DNA of 64,000 nucleotides from NCBI RefSeq assembly GCF_910591885.1, contig NC_063275.1, forward strand, positions 10,218,501 through 10,282,500. The letters run 5' to 3'. The notes beneath the pieces were generated by a model. That model was not told the DNA's origin and did not search any database. It saw nothing but the letters and a program-made list of their open reading frames with translations. The number at the start of each line of letters is the position of its first letter. Positions within the stretch are counted from its first letter, which is position 1. Below are positions 32,650 to 48,700 of this stretch, piece after piece. Position numbers and translations under genes: made by a program. The DNA comes from Bombus terrestris. Its lineage: Eukaryota > Arthropoda > Insecta > Hymenoptera > Apidae.

Positions 32650-34803
32650 TCGTAATGCTATATAACGTTATACGTTATATCGCAATAGTATATAACGTTA
32701 TACGATATAACGTATTACTATATAACGAGATATGATATATCGTAATCCTATATAACGTTATAACTTATATCGTAATAATATATAACTTTATACGTTATAT
32801 CGTAATAGTATAAAACGTTATACGTTATATCCTAATACTATATAACGCTATACGACATAACGTAATACTATGTAACATGATACGATATATCGTAATGCTA
32901 TATAACGTTATACCATGTATCGTAATAGTATATAACGTTATACGTTATATCGCAATAGTATATAACGTTATACGTTATATCGTTATACTATATAACGTTA
33001 TACGTTATATCGTTATACTATATAACGTTATACGTTATATCGTAACAGTATATAACGTTATAACTTATATCGTAATAGTATATAACGTTATACGTTATAA
33101 CGAATTACTATATAACATGATACGATATATCGTAATGCTATATAACGTTATACGTTATATCGCAATAGTATATAACGTTATACGATATAACGTAATACTA
33201 TATAACATGATACGATACATCCTAATGCTATATAACGTTTCACCTTGTATCGTAATAGTATATAACGTCAGACGTAATATCGTAACAGTATTTAACGTTA
33301 TACGTTATATCGTAATACTATATAACGATTTACGTTCTAACGTAATACTATATAACGTGATACGATATATCGTAAAGGTATATAACGTTATACCATGTAT
33401 CGCAATAGTATATAACGTTATACGTTATATCGCAATAGTATATAACGTTATACGTTATATCGTAGCAGTATTTAACGTTATACGTTATATCGTAATAGTA
33501 TATAACATGATACGATATATCGTATTGCTATATAACGTTATACGTTATATCGCAATAGTATATAACGTTATACGTTATATCGTAATAGTATATAACATGA
33601 TATGATATATCCTAATGCTATATAACGTTACACCTTGTATCGTAATAGTATATAACGTCATACGTAATATCGTAACAGTATTTAACGTTATACGTTATAT
33701 CGTAATACTATATAACGATTTACGTTCTAACGTAATACTATATAATGTGATACGATATATCGTAAAGCTATATAACGTTATACCATGTATCGTAGTAGTA
33801 TATAACGTTATACGTAATATCGCAATAGTATATAACGTTATACGTTATACCGTAACAGTATATAACGTTATACGTTATATCGTAATACCATATAACGTTA
33901 TACGTTATAACGTAATACTATATAACGTGATGCGATATATCGTAATGCTATATAACGTTATACGTAATATCGTAACAGTATTTAACGTTATACGTTATAT
34001 CGTAATACTATATAACGATTTACGTTCTAACGTAATACTATGTAACGATATACGTTATAACGTAATACTGTATAACGTGATACGGTATATCCTAATGCTA
34101 TATAACGTTACACCTTGTATCGTAATAGTATATAACGTTATACGTTATATCGTAACAGTATTTAACGTTATACGTTATATCGTAATACTATATAACGATT
34201 TACGTTCTAACGTAATACTATATAACGATATACGTTATAACGTAATACTATATAACGTGATACGATATATCCTAATGCTACATAACGCTATACCTTGAAT
34301 CGCAATAGTATATAACGTTATACTTTATATCGTAATTGTATATAACGTTATACGATATAACGTAATACTATATAACATGATGCGATATCTCGTAATGTTA
34401 TATAACGTTATACGTTGTATAGTAATAGTGTATAACGTTATACGTTATATCGTAACAGTATATATCATGATACGATATATCGTAATGCTATATACCGTTA
34501 TACGTTCTAGCGCAATAGTATATAACGTTATACGATATAACGTAATACTATATAACATGATGCGATATCTCGTAATGTTATATAACGTTATACGCTGTAT
34601 AGTAATAGTATATAACGTTAGACGATATATCGTTATACTATATAACGTTATACGTTATATCGTTATACTATATAACGTTATACGTTATATCGTAACAGTA
34701 TATAACGTTATAACTTATATCGTAATACTATATAACGCTATACGACATAACGTAATACTATGTAACATGATACGATACATCGTAATGCTATATAACGTTA
34801 TAC
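32650..34803 (+). repeat. 2,130-bp HOR unit 3
   Basis: Third unit; the match to unit 2 ends at 34,803, just after one full period. It carries G at the AAAGGTA site near 33,376, a change shared only with the copy at 41,266, so that later copy was derived from unit 3 or the reverse. It also has private changes at 34,595 (C), 34,610 (A) and 34,621 (G). Confidence 0.9.
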
Positions 34804-36476
34804 CATGTATCGTAATAGTATATAACGTTATACGTTATATCGCAATAGTATATAACGTTATACGTTATATCGTTATACTATATAACGTTATACGTTATAT
34901 CGTTATACTATATAACGTTATACGTTATATCGTAACAGTATATAACGTTATAACTTATATCGTAATAGTATATAACGTTATACGTTATAACGAATTACTA
35001 TATAACATGATACGATATATCGCAATAGTATATAACGTTATACGTTATATCGTAGCAGTATTTAACGTTATACGTTATATCGTAATAGTATATAACATGA
35101 TACGATATATCGTATGGCTATATAACGTTATACGTTATATCGCAATAGTATATAACGTTATACGTTATATCGTAATAGTATATAACATGATACGATATAT
35201 CCTAATGCTATATAACGTTACACCTTGTATCGTAATAGTGAATAACGTTATACGTAATATGGTAACAGTATTTAACGTTATGCGTTATATCGTAATAGTA
35301 TATAACGTTATACGTTATATCGTAATAGTATATAACATGATACGATATATCGTAATGCTATATAACGTTATACCATGTATCGTAATAGTGTATAACGTTT
35401 TACGTTATATCGCAATAGTATATAACGTTATACGCTATATCGTAACAGTATTTAACGTTATACGATATAACGTAATACTATATAACGTTATGTGATATAA
35501 CGTAATACTATATAACATGATACGATATATCTTAATGCTACATAACGTTATACCTTGAATCGCAATAGTATATAACGTTATACGTTATATCGTAATTGTA
35601 TATAACGTTATACGTTATATCGTAACAGTATTTAACGTTATACGTTATAACGTAATACTATATGACGTTATACGTTATATCGTAATAGTATATAACATGA
35701 TACGATATATCCTAATGCTATATAACGTTACACCTTATATCGTAATAGTATATAACGTTATACGTAATATCGTAAGAGTATTTAACGTTATACGTTATAT
35801 CGTAATAGTATATAACGTTATACGATATAACGTAATACTATATAACGTTATATGATATAACGTAATACTATATAACATGATACGATATATCCTAATGCTA
35901 CATAACGTTATACGTAATATCGCAATAGTATATAACGTTATACGTTATACCGTAACGGTATATAACGTTATACGTTATATCGTAATACCATATAACGTTA
36001 TACGTTATAACGTAATACTATATAACGTGATGCGATATATCGTAATGCTATATAACGTTATACGTAATATCGTAACAGTATTTAACGTTATACGTTATAT
36101 CGTAATACTATATAACGATTTACGTTCTAACGTAATACTATGTAACGATATACGTTATAACGTAATACTGTATAACGTGATACGGTATATCCTAATGCTA
36201 TATAACGTTACACCTTGTATCGTAATAGTATATAACGTTATACGTTATATCGTAACAGTATTTAACGTTATACGTTATATCGTAATACTATATAACGATT
36301 TACGTTCTAACGTAATACTATATAACGATATACGTTATAACGTAATACTATATAACGTGATACGATATATCCTAATGCTACATAACGCTATACCTTGAAT
36401 CGCAATAGTATATAACGTTATACTTTATATCGTAATTGTATATAACGTTATACGATATAACGTAATACTATATAAC
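34804..36476 (+). repeat. Superunit spacer segment resembling 16.4-17.4 kb
   Basis: About 56 monomers outside the 2,130-bp register. The first kilobase matches 16,4xx-17,400 at offset 18,270 and its superunit partner at offset 7,890 (42,694-43,56x). It includes the GTGAATAACG, ATGGTAACAG and TGTGATATAA variants in the same order. The segment shows that material from the 10-kb unit was incorporated before the 7.9-kb amplification. Confidence 0.8.
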
Positions 36477-39400
36477 ATGATGCGATATCTCGTAATGTTA
36501 TATAACGTTATACGTTGTATAGTAATAGTGTATAACGTTATACGTTATATCGTAACAGTATATATCATGATACGATATATCGTAATGCTATATACCGTTA
36601 TACGTTCTAGCGCAATAGTATATAACGTTATACGATATAACGTAATACTATATAACATGATGCGATATCTCGTAATGTTATATAACGTTATACGTTGTAT
36701 AGTAATAGTGTATAACGTTATACGATATATCGTTATACTATATAACGTTATACGTTATATCGTTATACTATATAACGTTATACGTTATATCGTAATAGTA
36801 TATAACATGATACGATATATCGTAATGCTATATAACGTTATACGTTATATCGCAATAGTATATAACGTTATACGTTATATCGTAATAGTATATAACATGA
36901 TATGATATATCCTAATGCTATATAACGTTACACCTTGTATCGTAATAGTATATAACGTCATACGTAATATCGTAACAGTATTTAACGTTATACGTTATAT
37001 CGTAATACTATATAACGATTTACGTTCTAACGTAATACTATATAATGTGATACAATATATCGTAAAGCTATATAACGTTATACCATGTATCGTAGTAGTA
37101 TATAACGTTATACGTAATATCGCAATAGTATATAACGTTATACGTTATACCGTAACAGTATATAACGTTATACGTTATATCGTAATACCATATAACGTTA
37201 TACGTTATAACGTAATACTATATAACGTGATGCGATATATCGTAATGCTATATAACGTTATACGTAATATCGTAACAGTATTTAACGTTATACGTTATAT
37301 CGTAATACTATATAACGATTTACGTTCTAACGTAATACTATGTAACGATATACGTTATAACGTAATACTGTATAACGTGATACGGTATATCCTAATGCTA
37401 TATAACGTTACACCTTGTATCGTAATAGTATATAACGTTATACGTTATATCGTAACAGTATTTAACGTTATACGTTATATCGTAATACTATATAACGATT
37501 TACGTTCTAACGTAATACTATATAACGATATACGTTATAACGTAATACTATATAACGTGATACGATATATCCTAATGCTACATAACGCTATACCTTGAAT
37601 CGCAATAGTATATAACGTTATACTTTATATCGTAATTGTATATAACGTTATACGATATAACGTAATACTATATAACATGATGCGATATCTCGTAATGTTA
37701 TATAACGTTATACGTTGTATAGTAATAGTGTATAACGTTATACGTTATATCGTAACAGTATATATCATGATACGATATATCGTAATGCTATATACCGTTA
37801 TACGTTCTAGCGCAATAGTATATAACGTTATACGATATAACGTAATACTATATAACATGATGCGATATCTCGTAATGTTATATAACGTTATACGTTGTAT
37901 AGTAATAGTGTATAACGTTATACGATATATCGTTATACTATATAACGTTATACGTTATATCGTTATACTATATAACGTTATACGTTATATCGTAACAGTA
38001 TATAACGTTATAACTTATATCGTAATACTATATAACGCTATACGACATAACGTAATACTATGTAACATGATACGATACATCGTAATGCTATATAACGTTA
38101 TACGTTATATCGCAATAGTATATAACGTTATACGATATAACGTATTACTATATAACGAGATATGATATATCGTAATCCTATATAACGTTATAACTTATAT
38201 CGTAATAATATATAACTTTATACGTTATATCGTAATAGTATAAAACGTTATACGTTATATCCTAATACTATATAACGCTATACGACATAACGTAATACTA
38301 TGTAACATGATACGATATATCGTAATGCTATATAACGTTATACCATGTATCGTAATAGTATATAACGTTATACGTTATATCGCAATAGTATATAACGTTA
38401 TACGTTATATCGTTATACTATATAACGTTATACGTTATATCGTTATACTATATAACGTTATACGTTATATCGTAACAGTATATAACGTTATAACTTATAT
38501 CGTAATAGTATATAACGTTATACGTTATAACGAATTACTATATAACATGATACGATATATCGTAATGCTATATAACGTTATACGTTATATCGCAATAGTA
38601 TATAACGTTATACGATATAACGTAATACTATATAACATGATACGATACATCCTAATGCTATATAACGTTTCACCTTGTATCGTAATAGTATATAACGTCA
38701 GACGTAATATCGTAACAGTATTTAACGTTATACGTTATATCGTAACAGTATTTAACGTTGTACGTTATATCGTAATAGTATATAACATGATACGATATAT
38801 CGTATTGCTATATAACGTTATACGTTATATCGCAATAGTATATAACGTTATACGTTATATCGTAATAGTATATAACATGATATGATATATCCTAATGCTA
38901 TATAACGTTACACCTTGTATCGTAATAGTATATAACGTCATACGTAATATCGTAACAGTATTTAACGTTATACGTTATATCGTAATACTATATAACGATT
39001 TACGTTCTAACGTAATACTATATAATGTGATACGATATATCGTAAAGCTATATAACGTTATACCATGTATCGTAGTAGTATATAACGTTATACGTAATAT
39101 CGCAATAGTATATAACGTTATACGTTATACCGTAACAGTATATAACGTTATACGTTATATCGTAATACCATATAACGTTATACGTTATAACGTAATACTA
39201 TATAACGTGATGCGATATATCGTAATGCTATATAACGTTATACGTAATATCGTAACAGTATTTAACGTTATACGTTATATCGTAATACTATATAACGATT
39301 TACGTTCTAACGTAATACTATGTAACGATATACGTTATAACGTAATACTGTATAACGTGATACGGTATATCCTAATGCTATATAACGTTACACCTTGTAT

Positions 39401-42400
39401 CGTAATAGTATATAACGTTATACGTTATATCGTAACAGTATTTAACGTTATACGTTATATCGTAATACTATATAACGATTTACGTTCTAACGTAATACTA
39501 TATAACGATATACGTTATAACGTAATACTATATAACGTGATACGATATATCCTAATGCTACATAACGCTATACCTTGAATCGCAATAGTATATAACGTTA
39601 TACTTTATATCGTAATTGTATATAACGTTATACGATATAACGTAATACTATATAACATGATGCGATATCTCGTAATGTTATATAACGTTATACGTTGTAT
39701 AGTAATAGTGTATAACGTTATACGTTATATCGTAACAGTATATATCATGATACGATATATCGTAATGCTATATACCGTTATACGTTCTAGCGCAATAGTA
39801 TATAACGTTATACGATATAACGTAATACTATATAACATGATGCGATATCTCGTAATGTTATATAACGTTATACGTTGTATAGTAATAGTGTATAACGTTA
39901 TACGATATATCGTTATACTATATAACGTTATACGTTATATCGTTATACTATATAACGTTATACGTTATATCGTAACAGTATATAACGTTATAACTTATAT
40001 CGTAATACTATATAATGCTATACGACATAACGTAATACTATGTAACATGATACGATACATCGTAATGCTATATAACGTTATACGTTATATCGCAATAGTA
40101 TATAACGTTATACGATATAACGTATTACTATATAACGAGATATGATATATCGTAATCCTATATAACGTTATAACTTATATCGTAATAATATATAACTTTA
40201 TACGTTATATCGTAATAGTATAAAACGTTATACGTTATATCCTAATACTATATAACGCTATACGACATAACGTAATACTATGTAACATGATACGATATAT
40301 CGTAATGCTATATAACGTTATACCATGTATCGTAATAGTATATAACGTTATACGTTATATCGCAATAGTATATAACGTTATACGTTATATCGTTATACTA
40401 TATAACGTTATACGTTATATCGTTATACTATATAACGTTATACGTTATATCGTAACAGTATATAACGTTATAACTTATATCGTAATACTATATAACGCTA
40501 TACGACATAACGTAATACTATGTAACATGATACGATACATCGTAATGCTATATAACGTTATACGTTATATCGCAATAGTATATAACGTTATACGATATAA
40601 CGTATTACTATATAACGAGATATGATATATCGTAATCCTATATAACGTTATAACTTATATCGTAATAATATATAACTTTATACGTTATATCGTAATAGTA
40701 TAAAACGTTATACGTTATATCCTAATACTATATAACGCTATACGACATAACGTAATACTATGTAACATGATACGATATATCGTAATGCTATATAACGTTA
40801 TACCATGTATCGTAATAGTATATAACGTTATACGTTATATCGCAATAGTATATAACGTTATACGTTATATCGTTATACTATATAACGTTATACGTTATAT
40901 CGTTATACTATATAACGTTATACGTTATATCGTAACAGTATATAACGTTATAACTTATATCGTAATAGTATATAACGTTATACGTTATAACGAATTACTA
41001 TATAACATGATACGATATATCGTAATGCTATATAACGTTATACGTTATATCGCAATAGTATATAACGTTATACGATATAACGTAATACTATATAACATGA
41101 TACGATACATCCTAATGCTATATAACGTTTCACCTTGTATCGTAATAGTATATAACGTCAGACGTAATATCGTAACAGTATTTAACGTTATACGTTATAT
41201 CGTAATACTATATAACGATTTACGTTCTAACGTAATACTATATAACGTGATACGATATATCGTAAAGGTATATAACGTTATACCATGTATCGCAATAGTA
41301 TATAACGTTATACGTTATATCGCAATAGTATATAACGTTATACGTTATATCGTAGCAGTATTTAACGTTATACGTTATATCGTAATAGTATATAACATGA
41401 TACGATATATCGTATTGCTATATAACGTTATACGTTATATCGCAATAGTATATAACGTTATACGTTATATCGTAATAGTATATAACATGATATGATATAT
41501 CCTAATGCTATATAACGTTACACCTTGTATCGTAATAGTATATAACGTCATACGTAATATCGTAACAGTATTTAACGTTATACGTTATATCGTAATACTA
41601 TATAACGATTTACGTTCTAACGTAATACTATATAATGTGATACGATATATCGTAAAGCTATATAACGTTATACCATGTATCGTAGTAGTATATAACGTTA
41701 TACGTAATATCGCAATAGTATATAACGTTATACGTTATACCGTAACAGTATATAACGTTATACGTTATATCGTAATACCATATAACGTTATACGTTATAA
41801 CGTAATACTATATAACGTGATGCGATATATCGTAATGCTATATAACGTTATACGTAATATCGTAACAGTATTTAACGTTATACGTTATATCGTAATACTA
41901 TATAACGATTTACGTTCTAACGTAATACTATGTAACGATATACGTTATAACGTAATACTGTATAACGTGATACGGTATATCCTAATGCTATATAACGTTA
42001 CACCTTGTATCGTAATAGTATATAACGTTATACGTTATATCGTAACAGTATTTAACGTTATACGTTATATCGTAATACTATATAACGATTTACGTTCTAA
42101 CGTAATACTATATAACGATATACGTTATAACGTAATACTATATAACGTGATACGATATATCCTAATGCTACATAACGCTATACCTTGAATCGCAATAGTA
42201 TATAACGTTATACTTTATATCGTAATTGTATATAACGTTATACGATATAACGTAATACTATATAACATGATGCGATATCTCGTAATGTTATATAACGTTA
42301 TACGTTGTATAGTAATAGTGTATAACGTTATACGTTATATCGTAACAGTATATATCATGATACGATATATCGTAATGCTATATACCGTTATACGTTCTAG

Positions 42401-44366
42401 CGCAATAGTATATAACGTTATACGATATAACGTAATACTATATAACATGATGCGATATCTCGTAATGTTATATAACGTTATACGTTGTATAGTAATAGTG
42501 TATAACGTTATACGATATATCGTTATACTATATAACGTTATACGTTATATCGTTATACTATATAACGTTATACGTTATATCGTAACAGTATATAACGTTA
42601 TAACTTATATCGTAATACTATATAACGCTATACGACATAACGTAATACTATGTAACATGATACGATACATCGTAATGCTATATAACGTTATACCATGTTT
42701 CGTAATAGTATATAACGTTATACGTTATATCGCAATAGTATATAACGTTATACGTTATATCGTTATACTATATAACGTTATACGTTATATCGTTATACTA
42801 TATAACGTTATACGTTATATCGTAACAGTATATAACGTTATAACTTATATCGTAATAGTATATAACGTTATACGTTATAACGAATTACTATATAACATGA
42901 TACGATATATCGCAATAGTATATAACGTTATACGTTATATCGTAGCAGTATTTAACGTTATACGTTATATCGTAATAGTATATAACATGATACGATATAT
43001 CGTATGGCTATATAACGTTATACGTTATATCGCAATAGTATATAACGTTATACGTTATATCGTAATAGTATATAACATGATACGATATATCCTAATGCTA
43101 TATAACGTTACACCTTGTATCGTAATAGTGAATAACGTTATACGTAATATGGTAACAGTATTTAACGTTATGCGTTATATCGTAATAGTATATAACGTTA
43201 TACGTTATATCGTAATAGTATATAACATGATACGATATATCGTAATGCTATATAACGTTATACCATGTATCGTAATAGTGTATAACGTTCTACGTTATAT
43301 CGCAATAGTATATAACGTTATACGCTATATCGTAACAGTATTTAACGTTATACGATATAACGTAATACTATATAACGTTATGTGATATAACGTAATACTA
43401 TATAACATGATACGATATATCTTAATGCTACATAACGTTATACCTTGAATCGCAATAGTATATAACGTTATACGTTATATCGTAATTGTATATAACGTTA
43501 TACGTTATATCGTAACAGTATTTAACGTTATACGTTATAACGTAATACTATATGACGTTATACGTTATATCGTAATAGTATATAACATGATACGATATAT
43601 CCTAATGCTATATAACGTTACACCTTATATCGTAATAGTATATAACGTTATACGTAATATCGTAAGAGTATTTAACGTTATACGTTATATCGTAATAGTA
43701 TATAACGTTATACGATATAACGTAATACTATATAACGTTATATGATATAACGTAATACTATATAACATGATACGATATTTCCTAATGCTACATAACGTTA
43801 TACGTAATATCGCAATAGTATATAACGTTATACGTTATACCGTAACAGTATATAACGTTATACGTTATATCGTAATACCATATAACGTTATACGTTATAA
43901 CGTAATACTATATAACGTGATGCGATATATCGTAATGCTATATAACGTTATACGTAATATCGTAACAGTATTTAACGTTATACGTTATATCGTAATACTA
44001 TATAACGATTTACGTTCTAACGTAATACTATGTAACGATATACGTTATAACGTAATACTGTATAACGTGATACGGTATATCCTAATGCTATATAACGTTA
44101 CACCTTGTATCGTAATAGTATATAACGTTATACGTTATATCGTAACAGTATTTAACGTTATACGTTATATCGTAATACTATATAACGATTTACGTTCTAA
44201 CGTAATACTATATAACGATATACGTTATAACGTAATACTATATAACGTGATACGATATATCCTAATGCTACATAACGTTATACCTTGAATCGCAATAGTA
44301 TATAACGTTATACGTTATATCGTAATTGTATATAACGTTATACGATATAACGTAATACTATATAAC
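36477..44366 (+). repeat. ~7.9-kb superunit, second copy
   Basis: A 263-monomer stretch between two TGCGATATCT anchors (36,481 and 44,371). Its right part (40,386-44,366) matches 32,496-36,476 at offset 7,890. Its left part matches 29.3-32.5 kb at offsets 7,560 and then 7,410. The offset changes mark a 150-bp deletion near 38,730 and a 480-bp duplication near 40,400. At least ten substitutions were noted over about 5.5 kb at offset 7,890, for example 34,809 A/42,699 T, 35,889 A/43,779 T and 36,388 C/44,278 T. This is clearly older than the 10-kb duplication. Confidence 0.87.
39906..40957 (+). repeat. 480-bp (16-monomer) internal tandem duplication
   Basis: 39,906-40,477 matches 40,386-40,957 at offset 480, with one difference seen (40,017 T versus 40,497 C). 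The duplicated piece carries the TACGACATAA, TACGATACAT, CGTATTACTA/AACGAGA and TACCATGTAT monomers. The left limit of the match, base 40,386, is also the left limit of the 7,890-bp match. This is expected if one unequal exchange between misaligned HOR units created both. Confidence 0.87.
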
Positions 44367-45707
44367 ATGATGCGATATCTCGTAATGTTATATAACGTTA
44401 TACGTTGTATAGTAATAGTGTATAACGTTATACGTTATATCGTAACAGTATATATCATGATACGATATATCGTAATGCTATATACCGTTATACGTTCTAG
44501 CGCAATAGTATATAACGTTATACGATATAACGTAATACTATATAACATGATGCGATATCTCGTAATGTTATATAACGTTATACGTTGTATAGTAATAGTG
44601 TATAACGTTATACGATATATCGTTATACTATATAACGTTATACGTTATATCGTTATACTATATAACGTTATACGTTATATCGTAATAGTATATAACATGA
44701 TACGATATATCGTATTGCTATATAACGTTATACGTTATATCGCAATAGTATATAACGTTATACGTTATATCGTAATAGTATATAACATGATATGATATAT
44801 CCTAATGCTATATAACGTTACACCTTGTATCGTAATAGTATATAACGTCATACGTAATATCGTAACAGTATTTAACGTTATACGTTATATCGTAATACTA
44901 TATAACGATTTACGTTCTAACGTAATACTATATAATGTGATACAATATATCGTAAAGCTATATAACGTTATACCATGTATCGTAGTAGTATATAACGTTA
45001 TACGTAATATCGCAATAGTATATAACGTTATACGTTATACCGTAACAGTATATAACGTTATACGTTATATCGTAATACCATATAACGTTATACGTTATAA
45101 CGTAATACTATATAACGTGATGCGATATATCGTAATGCTATATAACGTTATACGTAATATCGTAACAGTATTTAACGTTATACGTTATATCGTAATACTA
45201 TATAACGATTTACGTTCTAACGTAATACTATGTAACGATATACGTTATAACGTAATACTGTATAACGTGATACGGTATATCCTAATGCTATATAACGTTA
45301 CACCTTGTATCGTAATAGTATATAACGTTATACGTTATATCGTAACAGTATTTAACGTTATACGTTATATCGTAATACTATATAACGATTTACGTTCTAA
45401 CGTAATACTATATAACGATATACGTTATAACGTAATACTATATAACGTGATACGATATATCCTAATGCTACATAACGCTATACCTTGAATCGCAATAGTA
45501 TATAACGTTATACTTTATATCGTAATTGTATATAACGTTATACGATATAACGTAATACTATATAACATGATGCGATATCTCGTAATGTTATATAACGTTA
45601 TACGTTGTATAGTAATAGTGTATAACGTTATACGTTATATCGTAACAGTATATATCATGATACGATATATCGTAATGCTATATACCGTTATACGTTCTAG
45701 CGCAATA
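44367..45707 (+). repeat. ~7.9-kb superunit, third copy, truncated
   Basis: Continues the superunit at offset 7,890 (44,367 pairs with 36,477; 45,567 pairs with 37,677). The match continues to about 45,860, overlapping the start of the 6,300-bp unit, and then breaks: 45,864 is G versus 37,974 A, and the next monomers are of other types. Confidence 0.82.
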
Positions 45708-48700
45708 GTATATAACGTTATACGATATAACGTAATACTATATAACATGATGCGATATCTCGTAATGTTATATAACGTTATACGTTGTATAGTAATAGTG
45801 TATAACGTTATACGATATATCGTTATACTATATAACGTTATACGTTATATCGTTATACTATATGACGTTATACGTTATATCGTAACAGTATATAACGTTA
45901 TAACCTATATCGTAATAGTATATAACGTTATACGTTATAACGAATTACTATATAACATGATACGATATTTCGTAATGCTATATAACGTTATACGTTATAT
46001 CGCAATAGTATATAACGTTATACGATATAACGTATTACTATATAACGAGATATGATATATCGTAATGCTATATAACGTTATAACTTATATCGTAATAATA
46101 TATAACGTTATACGTTATATCGTAATAGTATAAAACGTTATACGTTATATCCTAATACTATATAACGCTATACGACATAACGTAATACTATGTAACATGA
46201 TACGATACATCGTAATGCTATATAACGTTATATCATGTATCGTAATAGTATATAACGTTATACGTTATATCGTTATACTATATAACGTTATACGTTATAT
46301 CGTAACAGTATTTAACGTTATACGTTATATCGTAATAGTATATAACATGATACGATATATCGTATTGCTATATAACGTTATACGTTATATCGCAATAGTA
46401 TATATCGTTATACGTTCTATCGTAATAGTATATAACATGATACGATATATCCTAATGCTATATAACGTTACACCTTGTATCGTTATAGTATATAACGTTA
46501 TACGTAATATCGTAACAGTATTTAACGTTATACGTTATATCGTAATAGTATATAACGTTATACGTTATATCGTAATAGTATATAACATGATACGATATAT
46601 CGTAATGCTATATAACGTTATACCATGTATCGTAATAGTGTATAACGTTCTACGTTATATCGCAATAGTATATAACGTTATACGCTGTATCGTAACAGTA
46701 TTTAACGTTATACGTTATATCGTAATACTATATAACGATATACGTTATAACGTAATACTATATAACGTGATACGATATATCGTAATACTATATAACGTTA
46801 TGTGATATAACGTAATACTATATAACATGATACGATATATCTTAATGCTACATAACGTTATACCTTGAATCGCAATAGTATATAACGTTATACGTTATAT
46901 CGTAATTGTATATAACGTTATACGTTATATCGTAACAGTATTTAACGTTATACGATATAACGTAATACTATATAACATGATACTATATATCCTGATGCTA
47001 CATAACGTTATATCTTGAATCGCAATAGTATATAACGTTATACGTTATATCGTAATTGTATATAACGATATACGATATATCGTAATAGTATATAACATGA
47101 TACGATATATCCTAATGCTATATAACGTTATACCTTGAATCGCAATAGTAGATAACGTTATACGATATACCGTAACAGTGTATAACGTTATACGTTATAT
47201 CGTAATACCATATAACGTTATACGTTATAACGTAATACTATATAACGTGATGCGATATATCGTAACGCCATATAACGTTATACGTTATATCGCAATAGTA
47301 TATAACGATTTACGTTCTAACGTAATACTATATAACGTGATACGATTTATCGTAAAGCTATATAACGTTATACCATGTATCGTAGTAGTATATAACGTTA
47401 TACGTAATATCGCAATAGTATATAACGTTATACGTTATACCGTAACAGTATATAACGTTATACGTTATATCGTAATACCATATAACGTTATACGTTATAA
47501 CGTAATACTATATAACGTGATGCGATATATCGTAATGCTATATAACGTTATACGTAATATCGTAACAGTATTTAACGTTATACCTTATATCGTAATACTA
47601 TATAACGATTTACGTTCTAACGTAATACTATGTAACGATATACGTTATAACGTAATACTATATAACGTGATACGATATATCCTAATGCTATATAACGTTA
47701 CACCTTGTATCGTAATAGTATATAACGTTATACGTAATATCGTAAGAGTATTTAACGTTATACGTTATATCGTAATAGTATATAACGTTATACGATATAA
47801 CGTAATACTATATAACGTTATATGATATAACGTAATACTATATAACATGATACGATATATCCTAATGCTACATAACGTTATACCTTGAATAGTAATAGTA
47901 TATAACGTTCTACGTTATATCGTAATAGTATATAACATGATACGATATATCGTAGTGCTATATAACGTTATACCATGTATCGCAATAGTATATAACGTTA
48001 TACGTTATATCGCAATAGTATATAACGTTATACGTTATATCGTAACAGTATTTAACGTTATACGTTATATCGTAATAGTATATAACATGATACGATATAT
48101 CCTAATGCTATATAACGTTACACCTTGTATCGTAATAGTATATAACGTTATACGTTATATCGCAATAGTATATAACGTTATACGTTATATCGTAATAGTA
48201 TATAACATGATACGATATATCCTAATGCTATATAACGTTACACCTTGTATCGTAATAGTATATAACGTTATACGTAATATCGTAACAGTATTTAACGTTA
48301 TACGTTATATCGCAATAGTATATAACGTTATACGTTATATCGTAACAGTATTTAACGTTATACGTTATATCGCAATAGTATATAACATGATACGATATAT
48401 CGTATTGCTATATAACGTTATACGTTATATCGTAATTGTATATAACGTTATACGATATAACGTAATACTATATAACATGATGCGATATCTCGTAATGTTA
48501 TATAACGTTATACGTTGTATAGTAATAGTGTATAACGTTATACGATATATCGTTATACTATATAACGTTATACGTTATATCGTTATACTATATAACGTTA
48601 TACGTTATATCGTAACAGTATATAACGTTATAACTTATATCGTAATAGTATATAACGTTATACGTTGTAACGAATTACTATATAACATGATACGATATTT

